A stretch of 60,000 nucleotides of DNA from Takakia lepidozioides (GCA_030704615.1 CM060732.1:53551053-53611052); one strand, 5' to 3'; positions 1-11,834 are shown, counted from the first letter of the stretch. The notes: a model not told the origin generated them from the sequence alone. Translations and numbers: made by a program.

Positions 1-791
1 AATACTTGGGGTGTCACAGCTTGAATACATATATAAATGTAGACTTCAAGCAGATCACCAGATCATAAGACATGGCACATGACACGAGGACACGGCACCT
101 GCAAACAAATATTTGTACTGAAAAAAAGCTTTTAAAAGCATATTATAGTTACATAGATATAAATACATAGGGTGTGTTAGTTTCTCAACATATTACAACT
201 TACAAATGGGGGTATAATATTATAATCACAATACTAGCTTTTAATCAAACTCAAAATTTATAAAATCATAAAATGAAGTACTTAAATAAAGCATTTATGA
301 ACTCATTTTCAATCAATGTTTCATTTTATATCTTTATATTTGGCAGATACAAGATTGCTAAGCAATTTGATTGGGTGTTTCATCCTATTACCTCTATGTA
401 TGTATGTAAAAAATTATGATCCGATTAACAAGATTGTTAAGCAATCTGACTGGGTGTTTCATCTCATATCTTTATACATATATGTGGCAAATTATGATTC
501 ATTAATAAGATTGCTAAGCAATCTGATTCGATTTTATTAGACGTCTAGGATTAAGTTAGGTTTTGGTCTTCCTAGGTGGCAGCGGGAGGTCTTTTCAATC
601 TTCTCTTCTCTTGTGATTTTTTTCATGTTGCAAAGAAGCGACAATGGGGGAACCGGTGGAAGTTATAGAATCAATGAGATATTTTAGTTTATGTGATTTT
701 GGGATGACGAGGAGGCAACGAGGAGACGACGATGGCCATAGAGTTCTTCACAACTCCTATGTTTCACATCCAGGAGATGAAGTACTATGGT

Positions 792-824
<33 letters not shown>

Positions 825-1068
825 GAAGTAGTTGTACAATGATCTATAGATAGAGAATTTAACTGTGAGAAGGACAAGAGAGTGAAGGAAAGAGAAAAGT
901 TATAACTATGGAGGTGTGCACAAAAGTAAGATTGTCGTGTTGTACATCAGTTTATGGTTGTGCAGGTCGATATGGAGCTTACTGGAACGAAACGATCAAC
1001 TGTTGACAAGGAATTCTGGCCTCGAGCTTCCTTCGGTCTGTGATGTACATCGAGGGTGCGTTGTGAAT
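1..1068. other. AT-rich intergenic DNA, no gene recognised
   Basis: This stretch is AT-rich. It contains three loosely repeated segments around 340-540 built on a phrase like 'aagattgctaagcaatctgattgg', and a run of about 33 T at 790-822. A 74-codon ORF at 316-540 is just a translation of the repeated segments and has no protein-like features. I see no gene here. Confidence 0.5.
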
Positions 1069-1206
1069 TTACGATTGGTCACTCTGTATTAAGGGCTGAC
1101 AGGATGTGAAGTGTAGTATCATTTTGCAGTAAGGTGAACATGTTATAAGGGGGGATAAATTTGATTGGCAAAGAAATATCTGCACGTCTCTTTCCAACGA
1201 ATGAGA

Positions 1207-1380
1207 CATCCAAAGGAGTGGCCAGAAAGGCACCATGTTCCCAAATATTTGCAATATGAGAGAGTCTAGCCTTCTCCCAATTAGCCCATTTTGCCCAAAG
1301 GAGTGGCCAGAAGGGCACCTTGTTCCCAAATATTCGTAAGAGGAGAGAATTCAGCATTATCTCAGTTAGCCCATTTTGCC
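1207..1380. repeat. Two tandem copies of an ~86-bp unit
   Basis: The phrase 'ccaaaggagtggccagaa(a/g)ggcacc(a/t)tgttcccaaatatt' occurs at about 1209 and again at 1296, and each copy ends in 'agcccattttgcc'. It is a local duplication inside the 3' part of the decayed LINE. Confidence 0.75.
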
Positions 1381-1975
1381 TTTAAGTCCAACAAGATCTC
1401 CGAGTCCATATTGTAGTTTTCAAATATGGGTTGTTGGATAGCTTCAACGAAACATGCGGGAGCATTCTCTGAATTAGAAAGGCTTGCACTATGTTCCATG
1501 CTTTCTAGATATTGGAGCGTCATGGTTGCGACTCGATCTCCTTGTTGGTTCTCTTACCCTGTACAACTCATATGACCGCTGAGAATCCAAAGGGTGGAAG
1601 AAGATGGGTGTAGTGCAGTAAATGAGGTTATATTAATTTGATCCACGGATATTTGCGTTTTAGGGTCTATGATTCATAAGCCTCCCTGCTCTTTTGGTTG
1701 GCATAATTGGCTCCAGGAAATCGGAGCAAAACGTTTAGGGGAAATGGGGGTTGGCCCCCCACAGAAAGTTCGTCATTAGTGCTTTGATTTTTCTTATGAA
1801 CAAAAAACCCAGGGCCAAGATTGCACAAATGGACGTGCAAATGCGCGTCAGGTCCAAAATGAACGTTATTTAAGTTTTATTAATAAATTTTTTATCCTTG
1901 ATATTGAGGTGGCAGCCTAGGTGGACCGTGGGTAGATCTAACTAGCACTAAAAATATTTTAATGATATAAATTAT

Positions 1976-2200
1976 ATATTTTCAAAATTATCAAATTAGC
2001 TGCGACCGCCCAGTTTTGGCGATCACTTCAAAATTTTGTATTTCTTAATTAGCTGCGATTGTCAAAATTTGGCAGTCACAGCTGTTAAAATTTGGCAGTC
2101 GCCGACTGCCAAATTTTGAGTTTGGCAGTCGAATGTAATTCTTTATTTTGTTAATAGGTGTGACCACCAATTATGGCGGTCGCATGTATTTTAAAAAAAA
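1976..2200. repeat. Small block of GACCGCC/GGCGGTC palindrome repeats
   Basis: About four imperfect inverted repeats follow one another. Examples are 'gaccgcccagttttggcgatc' near 2002, 'gattgtcaaaatttggcagtc' near 2056, 'tttggcagtcgccgactgccaaa' near 2093 and 'gaccaccaattatggcggtc' near 2161. The short spacers are AT-rich. They belong to the same family as the larger arrays at 10.7-11.9, 18.4-20.8 and 56.3-56.6 kb. The function is unknown. Confidence 0.65.
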
Positions 2201-2475
2201 AATGGTCCGGCATGTTTTTTTGGAATTTTTGCAGTTCCGACAGTGATCATGATAAATAATTAAAAACATAACTTCTGCATGTGTACATGGTTAGTATAAT
2301 GATCACACTAAACTTTGGCAGTGCAGGTCTTGGGGTCGAATATTCATGACATTCGGCACTGGAAGGGCTTCAATTTAAAATTCTCCGGCAACCTCTTTCT
2401 GGATTTAGTTATCACCGGATAGAGTAGGCATATACGGTATTTATTTTTATTATAGAAAAACAGACGTGACATAGG

Positions 2476-2545
2476 TCGAGTCAGCGTCAGTTCTAACGTG
2501 ACGTGACGTGACATGACGTGATTGACGTGATATGTGCAATTGGGC
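2476..2545. repeat. ACGT-rich module (TGACGTGACGTGACAT type)
   Basis: The segment reads 'gagtcagcgtcagttctaacgtgacgtgacgtgacatgacgtgattgacgtgat', a cluster of overlapping TGACGTGA words. Similar modules recur near 7551, 10570, 13371, 18190 and 56086, mostly close to the palindrome arrays. It could be a transposon end or a cluster of ACGT-core sites. The sequence alone does not decide. Confidence 0.5.
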
Positions 2546-3540
2546 CCAAGGCCCAAACCGCAACAAAAGACCACAAAGTTCCTAACAGAATCTGGTCTAG
2601 TACCAAAGCATTACCGACGATGGAGAAAATGACAGAACTTTAGTAAGCTAGTTGTTGATTCATTCGCTTTAAGACTATGTCAAATGTTTGGTCGTCCAAT
2701 AGGTTGTGACCAATCTGATAACCAAGGAGCGTATGGGATTCACTTTCTCATAACCACTTGAGTCCAAAATCTGCACCCTATGGTTGGTAGTGAGCAGAAG
2801 GGTACCACTACTTAATTGGGAAAGCAGCCCTAGTTAACTTTGAGACTAGAGGCCATGTTGTTTCAAAGCCTGATCAACGTTCCCCCTTGAGGAGTTATCC
2901 AATAGCAACGTAGTATCATCCGCATACAAAGATAGAGTCAATGAATTCTAAGGATCAGAAAGTAGAGTGCGCAAGCCAATGATGTCATGGCGATGATCCG
3001 GAAGTGGCCCAAAGAGTCTGTTGCAATTAACAAGATGAAATGTGTCAAGGGGCATTATCGTCTCACAGATCTAAAAAGAGGAAAAGACGGAGAGATCACT
3101 CCATTCACCATAATCCTACGGGAGGCGGAAGACGTAAAATTTTGACCCAGAAGAGGAAAAGACCATCCAGTCTTAGATTTTGGTGAGGGCCCCAAAGAGA
3201 AAATGCCAGTCCAACGAGTTACGAGTCAAATGCTTTTTCAAAGTCAAGCATGAGGAATGCTAAAGGCTGATGGATTTATGAAGCCACGGTATGAAGTGCT
3301 TCATGGGCAAGAATGATGTTGTCCAAGATCATGCGATCCTTAACAAATCTCGTTTGATCTTGACTAATGATTTGAGAGAGGAGGGGTTGTAGCCTCATTG
3401 CTAGAGTCTTAGCAATAATTTTGTACAAGGAATTCAACAGAGTGATAGGTCCGTAATTAGTGATTTTATCTCTATCATTTTTCTTGAAGATAAAAGTGAC
3501 GAGGCCGTGTGAAGGTGATGACCAGCTTGGTTTTTTTTAG

Positions 3541-4120
3541 TTTTATGGACCGTAACTTAATGTCTATTGTAAGACAACGAGGGTCGTCTACATGTTAGAG
3601 ATCCAGCCCAACCGGAGTTGAGATCCCGAGTTGGTATGATTTAGTACTTATTTGATTTGATTTGGGTCATAACTCATGAGTCATTAGGAGACAATTAATA
3701 CAATTATCAAGTATATCAATTTTTACTATTGAAAATTCCGTGTGGGAAGTGAAGGAAGAGTGCAGATAATTCTCGATTGCCTCATACAAGCACAATGTGG
3801 TGGCAGATTTTTTCATATTTTGTGCTTACAAATCAAATCAATTCATGGGGTGAACTGACATTGCTTCCATGATTTTATGGTTGTCAAGCAGCTAACACCT
3901 TGATCCAGTCCCACGTTTCAGCAGTGAGGCACGAGAACGAAGGTTTTTGATTGAACTGGCTGTGAATGGGTACAAGGCTCTCACAACCCTTTTGATTTGA
4001 GTTGGTCCATAACCCCTGAGTCACTACGAATTCGAAATAGTTGAACGTTTGAGTATGATTAATGGGGTTTGGGAAGATGATAATTGTTATGATCGTGAGA
4101 TGAATGACAATTCTAGTAAA
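3541..4120. other. Intergenic DNA without recognisable gene
   Basis: I see only short shared phrases here, for example 'gatttgatttgggtcataactcatgagtcattaggag' near 3651 and 'tttgatttgagttggtccataacccctgagtcacta' near 3991, which look like two diverged copies of one repeat about 340 bp apart. There is no long ORF. Confidence 0.4.
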
Positions 4121-4121
4121 G

Positions 4122-4154
<33 letters not shown>
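4121..4154. repeat. (TA)n microsatellite
   Basis: About 17 uninterrupted TA dinucleotides. It lies immediately left of a hAT-like right end at 4155-4247. Confidence 0.9.
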
Positions 4155-4156
<2 letters not shown>

Positions 4157-4247
4157 CAGGCCCGACGGACATCAAGATTTTTTTTTTAAAACCCATAGCT
4201 CTGCCCGGCGGGTATATTAATTAAACCCATATACTCGCCGAACACTG
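4155..4247. mobile_element. Right-end remnant of a hAT-type MITE
   Basis: The segment ends in 'cgccgaacactg', the inverted complement of the CAGTGTT-type hAT terminus. Its interior ('cccgacggacatcaag...cccggcgggtatattaa') resembles the last 70 bp of the better-preserved element at 24094-24651. The left end is missing and may have been replaced by the TA microsatellite. No target duplication could be paired. Confidence 0.4.
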
Positions 4248-4690
4248 GTTGTAACGTAACAAGCTACATTCGGTTCTTCTTCAACATCAACGAATAACCA
4301 ACAAAACTTATAATGACGACGACCATCCTTAGACTTACGATGGATTGAAAAATATGACATTTTTATTACATCTCACTGATGGGCCGTACAGTTGGAGACA
4401 TCACATGTAAATTCCCCGAAATTTGTTTCATTGAATCACCATCAAACAATGAGAAAAACACATAAATTAAAAAAATAGCTTGAAATTTTAATGATCAAAA
4501 TTTATGAATGAATTTCGAAAATACTTACTTTACGAACCGTCGAGAAAGCAGTCCCTCGTATATGAATGTCGTGGATGACAGTCAACTCATCGCGCATTTC
4601 TTCGTCAGGAAATGGAATCACTACGATGAATAAAATCTCTACATTCTGCAAACCGATTATTGATTTTCTTCTGCATTCTTTGAACCCTGC

Positions 4691-6430
4691 CTAAATACCA
4701 AGTGTCATTGGGTGCTCCTCTGCAGTTTTCCTTGGTCTGCATTTCTTGTTTGTAGTCTGGATCGCAGTCTCTTCCTCAACAAAAAATTCAGCACAATCCA
4801 AACGTAATCCCAAGCTCGTGGCTTTGTTGCTAGTACTTGGTTTTTTTTCTCGGTAAAACAACATCGATGCACTTTTTACTCGTGTCAATCTATCCTTGGA
4901 CAGAGTAAGGTTGTCATTGAGTTGACTAACCAAAGTGCTCTTGACGATGGTCTTCCCATCTACTTCAACAAATTGAACCACCGTCTTCGAACCATCTTTC
5001 TCTTGTTCAAACTCATCAATGATAACATCTAGAGGATATCTCAATTCACTTTGAACAAATACATCTTCCGTATGATCGTCCAAGGGTTTGTTCAAAATAT
5101 CCTCCATTGACTTCGAAGGACCGCACGCCAATTCATCCTCCACGACCTCATTTTGAATATGTGTGTCTGCATCAAGAGGAGAACAAATACAGTCTATATC
5201 GTCGACATCATCACCCTCATCTTCCATGCTTTTGAATAGCTTAGCTTTCATTTGTCTCTCAATTGTTCATGGCTCATTTCACCAATCCTCGTTTGTCGCT
5301 TTGTTTGGTCTCATCCCAAGTTTATGGCATAAAGGTTGCGCCTCTAGAAATCCAATTTTGAAAGCCTCTACAATGCAATCATCCGATTGTATAGTAAAAA
5401 AGTCGGACAAATCAGCAAGGGTATCTGGCTTCTTCTCCAAAGAAAACCAAATGTGTTCTAGTTTTTTGTGAGTTTTTGATAACTTGGCCTTTGGATTCAC
5501 CTCGAACTTGGATATGTGTGTTAATGCTCCCACACTCTCAATCAAATCACACCCGTTATATGTCATCTCATTCCGTAACATACCTCCCACTTTGCTGAAG
5601 AATATTTCACATACATCTGAACCAACAAGGCTAAAAAAAACTTGTACATGATTAAACTTATCATTGCACAATTTGATAAGCAGAACCACGTAATGGCATG
5701 AAATTTGTAAATCCAAGTATGTTTTTCTGCTAATAAAGAAAATTTCAGATTATATACCTCGTGTGGAATAACCACAACTTCCACAATCTGAAAAAAAAAA
5801 CGGTACTTCACAGCACACAATGACATGTGAGGAGACAAAAAAACGTCGATGTAATATGAAATGATGTGTAGGTATATTTCAGTACCTCTGGTATTCTTTC
5901 TTCAATGATTCACCGTTGATTGTAACTCCATCAGAGAAGCTTGCACATTCCGAGATGCTAATCGTTGAGCTGCTGCCCAATTCAGTCGATCTTCTCTTTT
6001 GATATCACCTTCTTGAAGTTCATGCTTGTCCACTAATGAGTGATACACCAATAAAACATGGTTCAATGTAACAACTTCATCACCCAACACCAAAATACGT
6101 GATGCACTGTCCAATGGATTTACTTTTTATCATTGTGGATGAGGTCCTGATCATGAAGTCCGTAGATATCTCTGCCGTTGTACACTTGACCTGAAAATAA
6201 CCATCCTTCCTAAGGGATGCGAAATCTACAGTTGTCCGTATCATTGCAATGTTTAGAACATCATACATTTTGACAAAGTCGTCTAAGATTATTACACCAC
6301 CCACCTCTTTATTCACGGCATAGTCTTCTAACATCAATTTTCTCCTCTTACTATCTCCGTCTGAAGCATGCCCAATGACATGCCCAACCACCACCCTCAC
6401 ATATTTGTCCCACAACCGCCTCACCAATTC
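4691..6430 (-). pseudogene. Broken copy of an uncharacterised plant repeat-gene family
   Basis: Minus-strand segments read in order, though in different frames, as one protein. First comes 'GHASDGDSKRRKLMLEDY' (about 6320-6380), then an NPLDSASRILVLGDEVVTLN stretch and 'DRLNWAAAQRLASRNVQ' (5930-6110). Next is 'TYLDLQISCHYVVLLIK' (about 5670-5720), then 'GSDVCEIFFSKVGGM' (about 5580-5620). It ends in an acidic C-terminal part from 5251 to 4691. I recall similar word order in multi-copy, unnamed bryophyte and lycophyte proteins; no biochemical role is known to me. Lesions include a one-base frameshift in an A run near 6126, an in-frame TGA near 5745 and a TGA after 'KATNEDW' near 5279. It is probably a dead, transposon-associated copy. 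Introns cannot be excluded for some breaks. Confidence 0.55.
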
Positions 6431-7550
6431 CCATTAAGATCTCACAAAATTGCTGTCAAATCTATTGCAAGTGAGCTGGATTACCAATACCAATTCTTGG
6501 CTTCAAATGTGAGGTCCTTCTATGATACTATAAGACGGTCTTTGAGGAAGAGTTTAAGTATAAAATGAGAGAAAATGATGATATATTTCAGCATATGGTT
6601 GGAATGTGATGGAATATGCAAGTATTCCAATGGGAAGCATCTATGTGATGGTGGCCGAAGATGAAACTGTTGTGAAGCGATTGTTCTCGAGTTCTGTGGG
6701 CTTCAAGACAACCATGTATGTATTTCAGATTTTATGATGCAAGTGGGAAAAGAGGAATCAGGATACGAACATATTGTGGAGGCATTAAAAAATAATGTGA
6801 TCGCCCATTACGCCAGAGTGTTGATAACAAATAAAAAAGGCGGACTTGGTGGCAGTACAACAGCAGGGAGAGTGGAGGCTAGTTGCAGAGTAACAACTTG
6901 TAAGAGGAGCGGGGCTAGGTGAGCAGCAGCAAAAGCGGCAACATGAGGGAGAGAGCAGCGGGGGGTCCAGCGGCTGGCACGAGTTCTAGAACAGCAGCGG
7001 ACCCGGGGTGAGCACCAACGCAGCAAGGGGGTCACGGGGGCGGGGCTGTTTTCACAAAAGTCTATCAGCAGCGGGGATGGAAGGCATGCGGGCCCAACAT
7101 CAAAGATGAAAGAGATGAAGAAAGAGAGAAGAGAGATTGACATGCTGAACAAACAAGATATCATAAGTTGATGAGAGAGTGAGGGAGGTGGTGAGAGGGT
7201 GACCAAACGGTGGCATAACTGTAAAAGCACTTTTCATCCACTCTGTCATCCCTGCGCGTATGGAGGGATGCATGGATCATTAAATGTTTTGGTTTGGACC
7301 AATAAATATATTTAAGACCAAAAGGTCATGACCATAACTCTATATTGACCTACTACTAATCCATAACAAACTACACGAACTAATGAACGAAAGTGAGAGT
7401 TCCAGGCCTGTTCTAAAATGCTATGGCACTTATTTGGTTGTTTGTTTAGACCACGTGGTTATTTTTCATATTTTTTAGCTTATGTGACGTCTTTTTTTTT
7501 CCTTTATATTTTTTATTTATTTTATATTAAACTAAAGTGATGTAGTCCCC
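6431..7550. other. Intergenic DNA with a GC-rich island, no gene recognised
   Basis: A GC-rich stretch at about 6900-7080 stands out in otherwise AT-rich DNA and produces a 140-codon minus-strand ORF (6808-7230) of low-complexity composition that I do not accept as a gene. A short plus-strand protein-like piece (about 6593-6655, with CDGICKYSNGKHLCDGG) is too short to identify. Confidence 0.35.
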
Positions 7551-7605
7551 GTCAGCGTCAGATTCGACGTGACTTGACGCGACTTGACATCACGTTAGTG
7601 TACAA
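7551..7605. repeat. ACGT-rich module
   Basis: The sequence 'gtcagcgtcagattcgacgtgacttgacgcgacttgacatcacgttag' parallels the modules near 2476 and 56086, including the 'gtcagcgtca' phrase. It lies just left of the 0.33-kb direct repeat at 7618. Confidence 0.5.
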
Positions 7606-7617
7606 CTCTGCTATAAA

Positions 7618-8536
7618 ACCATAACTAGGTGCTGGCTTCCGACATGTAACTAAACGTTAAGGGACATATAGCTCTGTATTATGTTGCAACGCCTAACTTC
7701 ATGCTATCCCTAAAACACGTAAAGGCTAGATATGCCTGAATTGTCGCGAAACTACGTGATCTGCTCAGATTTGTAGCTGTGTGTTATGTTTCAAATCATA
7801 ACTCTGCAGCGACGCTGTCCCGTTACAAAACAAATACAAGAAAAATCAAATGGGAGCAGACTTCATAATAACAATGGACTTCCTTACGCGCATCTCTGGA
7901 AAAATCGACGTTCTTCCCCAACATACCCTAGGTGGTACGTTTAGTGGAAGTAACATGCTGTTACCAAACCATACATAACCCACAGCTAGGTGTAGGTCAC
8001 AACATAACGGCCAGGTATCTTTCCACACGTATCTAGATCTAGCGCATATAGTTTAGCTTTCAGCTGACTAGACACATTGAACTACATGTTATGTTCCAAG
8101 AACTAACTTTTAGCTATCTCTCAACGCGTAACAACTAGATATGCCGAAAATATCGCGGAACTCCGCGATCTGCGTAGTGACGTAACATACTGTTATGTTT
8201 CAACCCATAACTAAATACCGGCTTCCGACATGTAACTATACGCTAAGTGACATATACCTCTCTGTTATGTTGCAAAGCCTAGCTCAGCGCTATCCCTAAA
8301 CACGTAACTGATAGATATGTCGGACCTGTCGCGGAACTAAGCGATCTGCTCAGGTACATAGCTGTATGTTATGTTTCAAACCATAACTGTACAGCGACAC
8401 TGTCCCGTTACAAAACAAATACGAGAAAAATCGAATGAGAGCAGACTTCATAATAACAAGGGACTTTCTTACGCGCATCTCCGGAAAAATCGACGTCCTT
8501 CCCCAACATACCCTAGGTGGTACGTTTAATGGAAGA
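7618..8536. repeat. Direct repeat of a ~0.33-kb unit with a partial third copy
   Basis: Bases 7618-7950 and 8212-8536 align throughout. Both run from 'cataact.....ggcttccgacatgtaacta' through 'ctgtcccgttacaaaacaaatac' to 'ccccaacataccctaggtggtacgttta'. A diverged partial copy lies between them at about 8084-8200 ('atgttatgtt...ctagatatgcc...tcgcggaact.cgcgatctgc'). The repeats do not encode a convincing protein. They could be unequal-exchange products or pieces of a larger unidentified element. Confidence 0.8.
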
Positions 8537-9097
8537 ATTGTATTTCAGAGTAGTTGGTATGTATTCCGAATGTGAAAGGTAATCCTCCCACGTGAGGGTG
8601 TTGTTCATAAAAGATACATAATTATGAAATTCCAACACCTACGTGTGCACACTTTTGAGCCGGATCCTTTGAAGATTTGACGAGGGATATCACCACAATC
8701 AAGCATTGTCTTTATCCATTCCTTTAGCCTTTAGGTCCTCCAAAATAAATGGAGCAAATTGAGATGGATGGTTAACTGACCGATGATCCAGAATTCTATG
8801 GTTATGATTATCTTCCACGTTTGTATTGTCTCAATGATGATATGTTACCCCAACAATTGATGGATACAAGAATAATTGTTTGACCGAGAACTTGTAAACA
8901 CAATCACAGTTAGATGTTTCATAAAACATACTTTTGTCTTTTTGTTTCTTGCGATTGTTAGTTCTTGGTGGTAATGATTTTCGATGGTAATTTTGTGCAT
9001 ACGCAATGCGCATTGGTACCTATAGTCTGGTCATATACTTCTTAGTCAACTAGTTTTCACAATGTGACTAGACATTTGATAAGATACAAACAAAACA
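8537..9097. other. Intergenic DNA, nothing recognised
   Basis: AT-rich sequence without a long ORF, structural RNA or terminal repeat that I can identify. Confidence 0.4.
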
Positions 9098-9891
9098 TTA
9101 TAGAAAAAACACTTCAAAGTACATAAGCTTAAATAACATACCATTTGTGAGTGATGAAATTGTTTTCGTTGGGAATTGACATATGACAATATCTGCGAGT
9201 GCTTGGTTAATTTTCACCACCCTCAATCGCTCTAGAATTCCTGCCGCTGGAGGTGTAGATCCATTCAAACTATTCAAATGAGGCTCAAACATGATGTGCT
9301 TGTCAATCACGAAAACATGTGGTTTGTTATACCATTGTGCGTACACATTGGGATTCCGGCAGGTAATAAGAACCAAACCGGTGTGTCTGGATTTTTCATT
9401 CCTGTCGATGTTGTCAAAGTGGATGCCCGTCAGATTGTCTTTGCCCATGATGCTGTGGAGAGCGGTTCATTGACAGATTGAGAGTGTAAGGGATTGAGGT
9501 TTTTGATGACTTGGGTAAGGGCATCGCGCTCTGTGATAATCTCCTGGGGTGTTGCAGCTTGTCCTGTCATGCTAGTGCGACGAGTGTGGACCTGAGGTTT
9601 GATAAGCGTGTGATTAACGCATACGCCTTTTACCATCCTACGCTGCCTGATATCTTCAACAACCATGCAGATGAAACAAAACTTCGTGTCGGGGCCAGGT
9701 TTGGAAACGTGGATTATTTCGTCACCGTGAAGATATGTTTCCATGATAATATGCCTGGTTAATTTGTCACTAGTTGTCCCCAACAGAGATTTGCTCGCCA
9801 TGTGGAGAGACAAATGGTCTAGTGAAGCAGGCAAGTCGAAGGCCTTTTTGATTTTTCCTTGAATATTTGCTGACAGACTGTAATTTTTCAT
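9098..9891 (-). pseudogene. Unidentified protein ORF split by a frameshift
   Basis: Two minus-strand ORFs (9891-9430, 153 codons; 9448-9098, 116 codons) overlap by a few bases in different frames and appear to be one protein. The first contains 'DLPASLDHLSLHMASKSLLG' and 'GPDTKFCFICMVVEDI' and ends near 'STASWAKTI'. The second continues with 'FDNIDRNEKSRHTGLVLITC' and 'FEPHLNSLNGSTPPAAGILE'. The composition is that of real protein, unlike the shadow ORFs nearby. I do not recognise the family with certainty. It could be the first ORF of a retroelement or a repetitive gene of unknown role. One indel near 9435-9448 breaks it. Confidence 0.45.
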
Positions 9892-10559
9892 CCGAAAATT
9901 GAAAAGACAATCCAGATCCCAAGGCTTGGGGTTGAGATAAAATACTTATGATCTTAAGGGGAGTGTTTTCGACCCTTAAGAGAGACCTTATATGAGATCT
10001 TGCACGATGATTTACTTTTCTTGCAAGAAGAAGAGTCTACTTGTATATCTAGGCAATGATCTATGGTTCGTTAAATAGTTAGGAAAATTTTCCACATTAT
10101 GCATGTTATTCTGAATTTAGGATTTTTTTGGTAATATTAATTTGATAACTTGCTTTTCTGTTTAGAAATTAGCGTAACAATAAAATCAGTAATATTTTAA
10201 TTTATGATTTATGATTTTTATATTATAAAATCTATTTAAATAATATTATTTTTCTAATTTTTCTCTTGCAAAATGATCTTTAATAAGTAATTGCCTTATA
10301 ACATGGGAGGGAAATATGGTGTTATTTGGAGAGTATTTTTTCTTACTAGGATAAAGTTGCTCGGGATAGTGGGGTAAAATGATGGTTTCTGATACGTAGG
10401 TATTGTCTCGAGAAACGTGAAGCGACCTAGACTTAAACAACTTGCCCTTACGTCATGGATATAGCTCCGGAACTTGGAAGTTGGTCCCCACATGGGAGAG
10501 GACCTCCCGATAAGCCTTAACAGATTCATGGGTGAAATTGTGTTAATCGTCCGCTCATG
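9892..10559. other. AT-rich intergenic DNA, nothing recognised
   Basis: Very AT-rich between 10100 and 10270. Two overlapping minus-strand ORFs at 10246-10529 have no protein-like features. Confidence 0.4.
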
Positions 10560-10569
10560 ACTTTAATCA

Positions 10570-10635
10570 CAAAGACGATGATATCAGGTCGCGTCGGATC
10601 TGACGTTGATCTAGCCCTGCATCACGTCAGTTTTA
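10570..10635. repeat. ACGT-containing module left of the main palindrome array
   Basis: The sequence 'cgatgatatcaggtcgcgtcggatctgacgttgatctagccctgcatcacgtcag' is a diverged form of the ACGT modules seen elsewhere. It precedes the 10.7-11.9 kb palindrome array by about 120 bp. Confidence 0.4.
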
Positions 10636-10965
10636 TATAAAATAGAATTAATAGCTACATTACATAACTAAAAAACGAAAAATGTCATGTCAGCTATAAT
10701 GATTTATTAAATATTATTTTTCTAAATCGAGATTGTCAAAAAAATATGCATTAAATTGAGACCACCAGTTCTGGCGGTCGCAATTTTTTAAGAAAATATT
10801 CCATAAGCTAAGACCACCAGCTTTAGAGGTCCAGATATTTTAAGATTTAATTATCAAAATATGAAAATATTTAAGAAAATATTTATTATTAAATAAATCG
10901 GGATTGCCAGCTCTAGCGGTCTCGGGATTTTTTAAAATATTAAATGAAACGAGACCGTCACAGAG

Positions 10966-11562
10966 CGTCCCATTTTATTTAATAGATAAAATTAAAACCA
11001 CCAGAACTGGCAGTCTTATTATTATTATTATTATTATTAAATTAAATTCGGGACTGCCACAACTATTGATCACAATTTTACAAAAAAATTAATTCTTCTT
11101 TATATTATATTCGAGACCGCTAGAGCTTAGGATCCATATTTTTTTTTTAAATTTTTTTTCTTTTATTACATGCAGGACCAACAAAGCTGGTGGTCCCAAT
11201 TTTTTTTATTTTTTTTCTAATTAAATCTTGGATACAAGAACTGGCAGTCGCATTTTTTTTAATTATTTTTCAGTAAAACTAGCGGCCCATTTTATTTAAT
11301 AAATAAAATTAAAACACCAGAACTGGCTATCTTATTTTTTTAATTATTATTTAATTAAATTCGGGACTGCCACAGCTATTGATCCCAATTTTTTAAAGTT
11401 TTTAATTCTTCTTTATATTATATTCGAGCTTAGGATCCATATTTTGTTTTTCTTTTTAAACTTTTTCTTTTATTACATACAGGACGGACAAAGTTGGCGG
11501 TCCCAAATTTCTATTTTGTTTTTTTCTAATTCAATCTTGGATATAAGAACTGGCGGTCGCAA
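10966..11562. repeat. Higher-order duplication (~0.3 kb) inside the palindrome array
   Basis: The order 'cccattttatttaata(g/a)ataaaatta', 'cgggactgccac', 'ttcttctttatattatattcgag', 'cttaggatccatatttt', 'cttttattacat(g/a)cagga' and 'cttggata(c/t)aagaactgg' appears first at 10966-11261 and again at about 11282-11562, with small indels. Confidence 0.75.
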
Positions 11563-11639
11563 TTTTTTTAATTATTTTTCAGTAAAATCGGGACCGCCAG
11601 CAACTGTCGGTCCCAATTGTATAAATTAAAAAAAAAAAT

Positions 11640-11834
11640 GGACCGCCATCTCTTGCGGTCATGATTTTATCCTAAAAGAAGAATTCAAAAATAAAAATGA
11701 ATTGGAACCGCCAGCTCTGGCGGTCATGATTTTATCCTAAAAGAAGAATTCAAAAATAAAAATGAATTGGAACCGCCGGCTCTGGCGGTCATGATTTTAT
11801 CCTAAAATAAAAAAATAAAAAATAAAAATAAATT
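11640..11834. repeat. Three tandem 65-bp units, youngest part of the array
   Basis: The phrase 'atgattttatcctaaaagaagaattcaaaaataaaaatgaattgga' follows each palindrome, starting at 11661, 11726 and 11791 (the third copy diverges after 'cctaaaa'). The spacing is 65 bp both times and the first two copies are almost identical, so this is a recent tandem expansion. Confidence 0.85.

Larger units (their letters stand above)
1070..3540 (-). mobile_element. Decayed plant L1-type LINE, reverse-transcriptase remnant
   Basis: Read on the minus strand, 3520 down to about 2860 translates in broken frames as a non-LTR reverse transcriptase. At 3400-3500 there is a stretch like GLVTFIFKKNDRDKITNYGP, followed by ITLLNSLYKIIAKTLAMRLQ. 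Next come a DQTRFVKDRMILDNIILAHE region and 'LDFEKAFDS'. The catalytic YADD box is encoded at 2915-2926. Further downstream, 1357-1070 gives a weakly protein-like 3' segment (WAKWANWEKA...HIANIWEHGAF) that is internally duplicated. The wording is that of plant L1 elements. Stops and frame changes are frequent, no endonuclease domain is recognisable, and no tail or target duplication was found. Identity as LINE RT is firm; the outer limits are approximate. Confidence 0.75.

Noticed and set aside
6808-7230. 140-codon minus-strand ORF in a GC-rich patch
   Set aside because: Low-complexity Ser/Leu/Pro/Ala composition with no domain; best explained by base composition.
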